Shown here: piece after piece, positions 1 to 12,000 of the stretch
Layout: the number at the start of each line of letters is the position of its first letter
How positions within the stretch are numbered: position 1 is the stretch's first letter
Source of the DNA: UBA927 sp964367095
Lineage (GTDB): Bacteria > Patescibacteriota > Microgenomatia > UBA10105 > UBA927
Assembly: GCA_964367095.1 (NCBI GenBank)
Contig: CAYIXE010000002.1
Coordinates: 1 to 51,698, forward strand
Length of the DNA stretch: 51,698 nt
Direction of reading: 5' to 3'
Translations under genes and position numbers: made by a program
The notes under the pieces: generated by a model
Databases searched by the model: none
Seen by the model: the letters and a program-made list of their open reading frames with translations, nothing else
Told to the model about the DNA's origin: nothing

Positions 1-3000
1 CCCGTCAACCCTTGCGAAAGTGACACCCCTCCGCCACACTCTTTTTGAAGCGCTTCCAACTCCGCCTTTTTCTGTATTTCTGCGCCTTGAGGAATCTCTA
101 CGCCAAATATTGCACGCATGATTCGCCCTGCAAATGCACGAGTCTTTATAAGCGCACCCTCAAAAGATATTTGGTTTTGCGTTGCATTCTCCCTTGTCCT
201 AATCTGATCAAAACCAAAGCGACTATTTGATTCAGAAAGCCCAAATGGCCCATTGAGAATAGAATTTTGTTGATCTATGTTTTTTCCCCAATTTCCAAAA
301 ACTTCATCAGTCGTAAGATGGAAATATCCTATGATTTGCGAAGCATCATATCCTCGTAATTGCGCAAACGGAATAATAAGTTCAGAAAAATTTCCGTTTG
401 CGCTCATACGATACAGTGCCAATTTTCCCCCTTCTGTATCCCAATCAAATAGCTTTGCTTCTTTGAGTGTCTGTAATATAAATATCAACCCTTGAGCTCC
501 TTTCCAATAAAATATTTCCTCAAATTTCTTCGTTGACAATCCAACCTTATCAGCAATCAAATACTGCAAAGTAGTAACCACGAGCTCTTGAGATTCGTCA
601 TGATTGACACGTGCAGTTCTATTTCCTATAAGAAATATGTGTAATTTTTCATGAAGCATTTCGACAGCCGCCCATACAGGATCATCAATTATACTTTGTG
701 CGATAATAAGCCCTCCGCCTGTAGCGCTCCCCCGCGCTCCCACTGGTAATGATCGAACAATCGTTATGTCGTTTACTGGATCTGAAGGATAATCAATCGC
801 ATACTGATATCCAGGCAACAACTGATACATCAATGATGCAAGTGTAGAAACAAATTGAGCGGGCAGACCACTTTTCTGCACCTCTTTTGAAATAATCGCA
901 CCTATGACTCGTTTTTTTTCTGCAACAGTGCCAAATGGGAAATTAAATTGTACTTGAGATGAAACGAAATCCGGTATAGTCGTGAATTGATCACGTTCCA
1001 CGACAGCTTGTTCTCTATTAAATGCATCACTTGCGGCAATCGCGCTTTCTTCATGAACAGGCATATAATCTCCAAGATCAGCGCCTTTTTGAAAAGATTC
1101 CCAAATATCTTTTTGTTTGGTATCCAATGCTAATATGTCTCTCACTACGTGGCGCGCTATCCGTTTTCGTTCATAAATGCTCAAGTTTTCGTATACGTTA
1201 AGCTCGTTCATTATTTGATCCTGAAGTGACGCATCAATCTGAATGAAACTCCCTTCAGCTCGTTGAATTCGATCTATCAATATCTTTGTAGATTTGGGTA
1301 TTTCATCGCGTATTGCTAATCGAACTTGCTGTCCAACCCACTGTTTCCTCACCCCTTGCCATAATTCACCCATCCTCTCCCAAAACTGCATCTGGATCGG
1401 TTCGGCAAAATGCGGTATCCCCTGATCTCCCCACCATTTTTTCACTTTACCCGCCGTAACCTTGGCGAAGGCTTGGGCTCTTGTCGTTTTCTCCATCCAC
1501 AAAAGTGCCCACGGATATCGATCAAGATTTAGATTTTTAATTACTCTCCCAAATGCGGTACAGCCAGAAGTTGCTCCTAAAACATCTCCGTCTTGAGAAA
1601 AATCAGCAGCATACACGCGTGGTATACTAAAAAGTGGTGTGGGCCTACTCAAGTGAGGCGACCAGTCTGTCAAACCGGTGCGCGGGGGTGCAATTCCCCC
1701 TAGGTCCACACTACTACCCACACTACTACGTACTATATTGACATCTATAGCATTAGATGCTATATTTGCTGTTGACAGACTGGTTGCAACCTCATTTGAG
1801 GGTAGCACCGTCAAAGAACTTCCGAAAGGAAGTTTTTTGTTGGAATTTTGCTGCGAAAGTGACACCCCTCCCCCGCACTCTTTTTGAAGCGCTTCCAACT
1901 CCGCCTTTTTCTGTATTTCTTTCTCATTCATCGTCGTAGGTGCGCCAAATATCGCGCGCATGACCGAATCGACAAATGCACGAATTGGAATTGATTGAGA
2001 TTTTGTCTGTATTAAAGATTCTGGAGAAAGGGTTTTTTGTATGCGTTCTTTGAGGATTTTTTCCACCACCGAAGAAATGAGGTCAACGGACTCTTGGTCG
2101 TTTAACTGCGGTCCCGCACGGTTGGATTCGGCCATGCGTTTATATGCATCCTCAACAATTGGCGCCAACGCTGCCCGCAGCTCATCCACAGAAAGTGTCG
2201 GGTTGAGACGCACGTATGCTGGATTGTTGCGCACGGCTTTCGTAATTTGCTGGGTTAATTGTTGCAGTTCGGATCTCCCGCCTACAGAAAGTTTTAACGC
2301 TGGCAACTCTCCATCTGATTCATATTCAAGCGAGTCGGAATGCACATCCAAATAATTCACGCGAACCTCCATATTTTTTTGAAGCTCAAACGCTCCTGTA
2401 ACTCTTTTCCATTTCCCTTCCGGCGTCAAAATTTCTATGAGGTCAGTGCCGTGACGCATGGTGAGTCCGGAAAATTCAACCGTCATGCCGGGGGTTACGG
2501 TAATTTTGTCCGTTCCCTGGTATATTCCCTCATCACCAAACATGGCGCTGCTTCTGGCAAATTCTTTAAATACTTTCCATCCTCCAAACACATCGACTAC
2601 CTCATTTACATCTCCAAGGATTGCCTGTTCCCAAAGTTGTTTTCCTTTTTCGGGCCCCACTCGTCTGATCAGCTCAGGGTAAAACACATCCTGCATTAAC
2701 CGAGCCGCATCCGCATAATCAGAAGATGCTGTTTGCGATAGTGCATCTTCAAAACTCATGTTCCCGTACCTTACCATTGCTTCTGTATGAGCAAGCGTCG
2801 TAAAGCCTTCTACTACATTAGTAGCTAGACGAGGAGTAAAAATCGGAGGGAAACCCAATCCTATATTATGAACACTGTCACGCCGAACTAAATGCCAGTA
2901 TTCATGAATGGCTATAGCAAGAGCGAGGGTAGACTGTTCTTTTGATTGAAGTATCTCTGCAGCCATCCAGTTCGCTCGTGCTTGACCTAAAGACCGCCCC

Positions 3001-6000
3001 AAACCATTTTCTTCCTTATAACGAATAAATATATACGGTCTTTTTGTGATTGTTTCGAGCAATCGATTTTTTTGTTCCTGCTCGCTTTCCAGATTAGCAC
3101 CGGTGAGGTTTGACCCTGGATATCCAACCTTCATTCGTTCTTGAACCTCATTTATAACAACGGATCGTGCCTTCGCATTAATGTCAAGGAAGCTTTGAAG
3201 ATCAAATCCATAAAACGCTGCGGCAATTTCCGGGCGCTCCACAAAAACCAAACCATACAGTGCGTAGGCAAAGCGAAAATTTTCATCATTACGCTCTCCA
3301 AACGCATGCCCATCGAGAAGAAATTCATCCTGTATCACTTCCCAATCCTGTTGCGCTTGCAGAGCTCCGAGCGCCTGACTTTTTTTCTCGTCGGGAAGAA
3401 GCGCCCCGAAATCAAGCGCCCGCTGTGCGCGCTCTGTATACGCATTAAGGGTTTTTGCGTCGATAAACTTGGCTAAATCCCGCTGCACATCCAGAAGTTG
3501 ATGTTCCTGCGCAATTTGTTTTCGTATATCATCCCATTGTTTGGCTGTGCCAAAAAGCACGCGGGAAGCATCCTGCAGTTTTACCCAAAGTGGCGCTCGC
3601 TTACCGCGAGAAGATACCAGATCATGCGAGCGAACGCCTTTGGGCACAATGAGGGTATGTTCCGGTATTGCTAAACCAGCATACATCAATGCAGATTCTT
3701 CATTAGAAAGTGAAACAAACCTTCCGTCCGGCAACCATAATTCATAATCCTTATTCACATAGGCACCATTGCCAATAAAGACATCGGGTAATTGTTGATA
3801 ATACCGCTCATACCAGATCCGAGTGTCGGGAATAATTTTTATTATTTTCCCATCAATGCGAAGCGTGTGATTGAGTACTATGTCAATCGGTTGTGACATA
3901 TCTACCTCCACCCACCCGTCTCCATTTTTTTCCTCGACCGTACTTTGTGGGTGTATGATGACAGAGCCGTTATCAGAAATAATCTCTGGGGTTAACCACG
4001 GCAGGGCGCGAGCGCTCATTGTAGGAATCTCAGGATAATCTGGAATCCGGTAGGAATCCGGATGGGGCAAAGAAAATGAAGTGATAGCTAACCATAACCG
4101 CCATTCCTGATTAAGAGCACGTGATTGTAGTTCTTGAAATAACACCGCCGGGATCTTTCGCCACATGCGCCGCTCCACAAACGCTTTTTTCGTAAATAGA
4201 TCTTGCCAAATACTCGATTCTTCGTTTCCTGCAAGCCAATCTCTCGCCTCTGGTGCAACCGGGATGTGTGTTCCGTCTTTGGCGAGAATGTATCGGTAAG
4301 TTCTGTTGGCAAAACCAAGAAGCTCGCTGATTTCTTTGGATTCATATTTCTTTACTGTCAGAGGTAAAACACGCGACCGTGAGAAATCTTCGATTCGATT
4401 GTATACCTTCCCCTCAGCCTCGCGAGGATCAAACCGTACATCGGATTGGGATATCCAATATCGAAAAATATCTCTCCGCAGCAAATCAAAGATAGACCGC
4501 TCATACAATCCAAGCTCAAGAAAGGTATCGGAAATATCGATATCTTTGACCACAAACGTATCAGGAAATTTTTCTATAAACTCGTTGAATTCTTGTGGAT
4601 AAAATTCTTTCTGTTCCCCTAATTCAGTCCGAATGGACCCAATGCTTCTGCCGTTTATGTGCAATGAGTAAAAACGTGGATCGTCAGTTTTCACCAGATC
4701 TGCTTTTGGAGACGTTATGCTTGAAACCAGCCAGCGAGTAAAACTTATCGTTTCTCGCAAAGTATGAGCGTTGCGAAAATCGCGCATGAGACCAAAAAAT
4801 GCGCGCGTTGCCTCGGGGCGACTGAGTAATTTCATATACTCGGCAGCGTAAGCGATTCTTTTTTGTAATTTAGGTTGAAGGGATTGCGATATATTTTGCT
4901 CAAGTGAAACTGGCACCAGATTCAAATTACTTGGAAACAAAAATGAAAATGCTTTTCGAAATTGTTGTTCTGCACGCACTGATTTCTGCATCCACAAAAG
5001 GGCCCACGGATAGGGATTGAGATTAACATTTTTAATCACTCGTCCAAACGATGTACAACCAGAAGCAGTTGGGGCGTTTGAATTTGCTGCGTATGCTTTC
5101 TTTACAAATCCATCAAGAGACAATAAATCACGTGATATACTATTTATTGGTGTGGGGGTACTCGAGTGGGAAATCTGTGTTATAGTAGCACTTGGATGAT
5201 AAGCCAGATTTGACTCTACTCTTGTAGAATCTCCAAAGTCCCCGCGAGGGGATTTTTTGGTGGCTATCCTATCGTTTGACAGGTTATTTTTCTCTGTGAT
5301 AGAGTTTGTTTGCATGAATCTGTCTGGCATCATATACGTTTGGAAAGAACCAGTACTTACATCAAACCAATTCGATCGACTTTCCAATATTTGTGACAAT
5401 GCAGGCCAAGTATTTTTGGGTGTGATGGTACTATCACCATTCTTATCAACCAGCGTTGACAACACATATTGGTTTATAGTACCGTTGGGGGTAGGAATAA
5501 GCGTATTTCTTTTTATTGCAGCATTACTGTTTGCAAGAAAGGTAAATTCACTATGAACTTTCCAACCGTCTATATTCTCGCTATCATTGCTGTTTTGCTT
5601 ATGTTGATCGTAGCTCTGCTCATGGCTGCTCCTGGCCCCAAGCGCGATCGAGCTGGTAGGAAATAACGCCACATTCCTACACTCCCTCTGCAACGCTTCC
5701 AACTCCGCCTTTTTCTGTATTTCTGCGCCTTGAGGAATCTCTACGCCAAATATTGCACGCATGATTCGCCCTGCAAATGCACGAACGAAAACTTGTGCAT
5801 ATTGCCACGAAGACTGATGAATATCTTGAGATATTTTGTTGTTAGGATTTGGAAGATTGGGTTTTTGCCACAGAGAGCGTGTTGTGTTCATTAGCTGCGC
5901 CCATTTTCCTGACGTGTTTTGTATGGATGGATGAACCGCAGAACTTGTATCGTTTTGTCGAATCACACCAAGCATACGACCAGTAAAAATATTCGGACTC

Positions 6001-9000
6001 GAACGATCATGTATGATGCGTAATGATGTGGCTTCTGCGGATAACGCGTCTTGCGAATGTGTGGGAATTTTCATCGTTGCAAAAAATCCATCCGGCGATA
6101 GCTTTGAGAGAACGTCCTCATTAAAGACTATAGCCGTTCTATCATCTAAATATGGATAAAATGCAGCACTGTAAACAAAGTCTACGGTATCAACACCATG
6201 TGCCGAAAGCACGGTCGCCAGACGCTGTTTTGGTGAGTAGGTAAATGCCATATGTATTCCATGAAATGCTTGATCTGCGCCCCCAATCTCCCAATGGATT
6301 TTTCCAAAATTCTCATCCTTGTATGCGTCAGTAATTCCAATATACCGAATTGATATATTATTTTGCTTCATCAAGTGTAATAACGCTGCCATTTTATCTG
6401 CGCGCTCTGTATTGCCAACCATCTCATCTATTTCACCTCTAGACGCCACCAGTAAATTATTTAATGACTTACCAAAATTTCCCACTCCCGCCCCAGGATC
6501 GAAAATGGTTATGACGTGTTCATTCTTTGCTATTTTCTGCTCAACGATTCTTTGAAGCACATCGCCGATATATAACCCGGTATCTTCATGAAAAGTGACA
6601 TCATATCCATAATATGAACGGGTTGTATATTCATCCTTTTTCATCTCCTCCCAAGACAAACAATATCGGCATTTTGTTTCCGTTTGGGAAGATAACGATG
6701 CTATCATGTATGCTAGCGGTATAGCCTCACCTACAAACGGATCAAAAACAATAATTTGATCAGTTGGTATATGTAATTCAAACGCAACAAGGAGCAAACC
6801 TATTGATCTGGTAAATTTTTGACCTCTCGGAATCGTGATATATTGTCCATCAATACGATTTACATAAATCGGCATTTTTCGTATGACTGCTAACAACGCT
6901 AATCTAGTATCCTCATCTCCATGTTCAAGACGGTATGCCTGCCAACTTTTCCATTCTGCATTATTATCCTGCGGTATATCATCCATGACTCCCTTTTCAT
7001 ACAACGATTGCACGTCTGAAGAAAATCCAGAAATATTTGTTTGAATCGGAATAATCTGTGGCGTCGGCAGCGGAACTTTCTTTTCTTCCTTTTGTTCTTC
7101 AGATGGTGTCCTACTCTGCTGAAATATATTCATCCGATTAAATAATGATCGGATAGAATCTATTGCTCTCTGCCACCATGGCAATGCTATTTGCGTTGAA
7201 CGTTGAGGAACGAGCGATTGAAGTATGTTCTGTAGCTGTTCTTTCAGTACAAGCCCAATGCTAGGATTACCCAATATATTTTTAAACACATTTATCGGCC
7301 GCTGCCAAAGGTAGAAGCGGGTAAAAAATGCTGCAGCTCGAAGTGACGGCACCGTAACGGTTTGTGACACTGCGCACCCAAAAGATCCGACTACATCCAT
7401 AACCCCCAAGACCTGCCCTATCCCCTTTACGCTCCTTGTTGTTGCATCGGCATACATTCTCGGCCTTCCTGGAATAAATCCTGTACCACAACGTTTTTCT
7501 AAATCATCTGCAGCTACATCCAGATTGTTCGCTGCAGATTCACCTAAAGGTCTTAAAGCAGACTCAATCGCACTTAATTCATGAAGCCTTGATTGTTCTA
7601 AAGTATATTTTCCATGGCGAATCTTTGACATTGCTCGTATCGCTTTTGCTTTGTCCTCAGCCTCAGACAACGATATTGAAGGAAATGGGGGTTGTAGATT
7701 TGTTTGTGAATAGTCAATGTATGTAAATTCATACGGTGCCGAACGGTATTTCTTTAAAACGCCAAGCAGTTCTGGCATACCATACAAATTTAAAACATTA
7801 TTATATGATCCTCCGTACCCAGGATGTTCCTGCGATGGCATATCTTTTAATCTCTTAATATTGGCTATCAGAGATCTTTGCACTTCATCAGCATTTTTTT
7901 GAATTATTTCCACATCCTTTTTCATATCAAATACGCCGTTAGACGTTTGACTATACAACTTATAATCCACTGCTACATTAAATAAGTCGTATAACCTTGT
8001 GCGGAATGACCACAATACTTGTGTACGTGCATCGAGCATTGCTCGCTGCTCGTTATACTGCTCAAGGAGTGAAGCTGGTAAAGAATATTGAGAATTTAAC
8101 CGAGGGCGCATGCTTGTTACAGACCAAGTTTTTATTTTTTTCATGTCATTACGAAATAACCTCCTTTGTATCGCTACCATGAAATCCTCTGACGATCTAC
8201 CATTTCCATCAGGCTTTATATGAAGCATGTCAGCGATCGATGAAACCATAAGTGAAAACTGAATGATATCATCATCACTAAAGTGTTCACCCTGATCAGA
8301 TCGCTCAAATACTGCATCGATGGTCTGAAAGAGAGCGCTTGCGGCAGCGGGTACGATTTCTGCAGGGACCGTAAAAATGTATGGTTGATTATCAGGACTC
8401 AGGCGCACAGCATTTGAAATATCCCATTTCCGAACTGATCCATATCTAAACGCACCACCATCTGTCCCATCAGGTGCAAACCAATAATTAAACAATGCGA
8501 CCGAGTCAAGAGAATATACGTTCTGTTCAGATGTGTCTGAATACGCAATCAAACGCTCAAGCGCAGTAGAGCCAGAATGCAATGTGGCGATAGTTTGAAA
8601 TATAGTTTCACTGTCCAGATTATCAAAGGCACCAGCATCTATCGCTCGACGAATTGCATTAGTTCTATCCATAACAAATTTTACATGCCAGCGCTCAATA
8701 TTTTTTGGATTATCTGCAGCAGCAAACTCTGGATAGTCTGTAGTCAAAATATCTGACAACACTCTGCCCTTCTCTGCGTTGACATCTACCGAAACAGGCA
8801 ACAACTTCTCAAGCTCAAACAATTGTGCGCTCCCTTCGCCTATCCTCGGCGTCGGCAGCGGAACTTTCTTTTCTTCCTTTTGTTCTTCAGATGGTGTCCT
8901 ACTCTGCTGAAATATATTCATCCGATTAAATAATGATCGGATAGAATCTATTGCTCTCTGCCACCAGCGTGACGGAATTTGCTTTGAATTTTGAGAAACG

Positions 9001-12000
9001 AGTGATTGGAGTATTTTCTCTATCTGTTCTTTCAATACGGGGCGATTTTCTTGAAGCAAGAAGTCGAAGAATTGTGCACGTTTCGCGCTATCTGGTATCC
9101 GCTCAATAAGTACCTGAGACTTTCGTAACACTTCGATAATCAGCGGTTCTATGGCGTTGATTAAATTCTCTCCCGTTAGTGTCGGATCTTCTGCCAGTGC
9201 TTTGAAATGGGCTGTATTCACAATCCTCGCCGTCACAAGGGATTGGATCTGTGAAGAAAGATCAAAACTTTCTGTATCATCCTCCTTTTGACCCTGAGTC
9301 TCTGCCACATACTCGCGTGCGGCAAGTAAAGTCTGCTTAGCTTCGTCCCTCAAATCTTCATCCACAAGTCGCCAAGGCTCTCTATACAACTCCTCATCAG
9401 CCACCCTTATAACCCGCACAGGCATTAACCCTACTCCTGAAGCTTTTGCCGCCACTAATCTATGAAGTCCACCTGTTCCAGCCCCAATATACACATCACC
9501 TCCAAGGTCAAGCACCATCACTGGCGAACCAAAATCGTTGTCAGCTGGGAAATACGTAAAATTACCATCTCGAAATTTTTCAACCATTGCCAAAAACTCA
9601 GACTCCGGTCTACCCCATAATCCAGAACCAGTTCTCCGTACTTGAGACCAATCATTTCGTAGATCTGCATCGAAAACCTGCCAAAGGGGTATGGTTATAT
9701 TTTCCGAAACTACCTTGTCAAGAACAGAATCGCTCTCAGTGACAATAGGAACTTGATAATATTCATACAGACTAAAACGAGATTGATTAACCAAATAACT
9801 AAGAATAACTGGTAATTGACTTTCCTCAATCGGCCCGCTATTTGGCACCTGCCAAGGTTGTAAAGTATTTGAAACATCAGGCTCCGGCAGATTATTTTGC
9901 ACCAACCCTTGCGTCAGCAGAGGTGCTTTTAGCTCATCATCCTTTTTGTCTTCAACCTGTTCCACCTGACGCACAAACAAGCTCTTTACCCTCTCCCACG
10001 CTTTGACCGCTGAAGTTTTAACAAAGGCTTGGGCTCGTTTACCCTGATCCGCGAAGAGCTGCCACCACGAAGGCTGAGAAAATTGTTGCTGGTTTAAAAA
10101 AATAATCTGTAACTGGGCTTCCTTATTTCCGTAAACTTGTCTACGTAATGTTTCTTTTTGCTTTAATTCCTCCTGATCAATCGTGTTAAGCCGTTTTTCT
10201 AAATCATCCAACGCTTGATTTTCTGAGTTATATTCAGACGGATTCCAGGTTAGAAGTGATTCGGGAGTCAGCAAAGGGTCAATAAATAACAATTCGATAA
10301 CGTGTTCTTTTATAAAACGGATTTCCAAAAAGTTGACAACTTCGTCAGACGCATTTACATTTAAATTCCCACCTCCAAAATCCGTTACTCCGAGATGAAT
10401 ATTTTTTTCAGAATCCAAATACACTAATAAATTGTCTAGCTTCCAATCTCCATGAGATATCATGCGTGCATGATAATCTCTCGCATACGAAATTAGCTGT
10501 TTAATAAGCTCAATCTTCTGTTGTGTCGTCAAAAGCGATTTTATTTGCGGACTATTCAAATTCTCACCTGGAACAACGGTCATCGCAAAATTATACGCAC
10601 TCTGAGGATATCCCCCAATCTGATCACCAATAAACTGTGGAACATTCTGAGCCCCGTTTAAGCGTTTCAGGATTTCCACTTCATTACGGAGATTTGTTAC
10701 GTGCCTCTCTTGTTCAGCTACTGAAAGCACTCGACCGTAAAAGGAATATGAACCCTTCACCACGACAACTCTTCCATCGGAAAACGATCCTTTCACCGTT
10801 AAATATCTTGATGGATTAAGTTCCTGATATCCTGGCAACAATCGAAGCTGCAGTGATTGATCTATAGGTCCTGGCGTTGCCAACGGAATTTTTTTCTCCT
10901 CATCTAGCTGATTTTGTGTTTGCTGTACTGGCCCTACAAACCATTTTTTCACTGTATTCCACGCTCGTTGCCACCAGGGAAACTGTGGAGATTGTATTTG
11001 AGTATATCTATATACAAATCCTCCAATCATCTTCTGCCACTCACCCGCAGTAGCGACATCTTCGTCTGTTATAAATTCTCCGTTTGTATATTCAACTTTT
11101 CCCAACGCACTCATTTCATCTTCCGTTACCCCCAACTCCGTAAGGCGTATGCGTCCGCGCTTCTCCAGAACCTCATCTGTAGATAAATAGCGGCGTAACC
11201 AATCCCAATGATGCACAGGCAAACCTTGCTGTGGCGTGCCATTTATAAAGAAATGAGTATCTATTGATTTCAGCGTGTCGACGTTGACTGCCGTTGCCAA
11301 ACGCCCAAGTGCTGCGCCAATGAGGGCCATATTTTTAACGAGGTCATCCGCTATATTTTCTGTTTTCACAAACTCTACATCAGTAATCCCAAATGCCGGG
11401 TGAGAGTAGTAAAGAGTGTTCTCAATCTGAAGTTCTGCCAACGCCAGATCCAACGCTTTTCGAAACGCTTTCTCATCAACCTTCATACCAGCGGGTAAAA
11501 GAATCGCAAAGTCGTTGGCGGATTTGTGGAATACATCAATTTTATGCACACCAAGGATCTCAAAAACGTGTTTCATGACGGGTTCAAACTGCTCTTGGAT
11601 CATGTAATCCCCCGCCTGCTCACCGACAATTCCAGGATAATCACTCACGACATGTTTCAGACTCCCCGCAAAGCTTACTTGGAAAATCCGCGCCTTACCA
11701 ATCTGGGAAACAGCGCGGACAAAGTCTTTTAATCTCCGAAATACACGCAAAGAAGCATTCTGGTCTTTTTCTTTAAACGCTTTTTCCAAATCCTCTGCCT
11801 TTTTCTCTAATACATCATCTACTAAGACCGTGGTCGTCAACTGTGTCAAAAATGATCGAAAGTCAACGTGATCTTTTACCTGCGAGTCCCCCATTGTTTC
11901 TATCACCTGAAGAAGGGTTTCAAGATACGGATGGGTCTGACGTAATTCTTTAAGATTATCTTCATAAACGATCTTGCCCTGCACTGCTTCTGTAAGACTC

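Noticed and set aside
5140..5200. Second tRNA-like sequence in the paralogous module
   Set aside because: Shares TACTC.AGTG with 1641-1660 but has no T arm or acceptor 3' strand.
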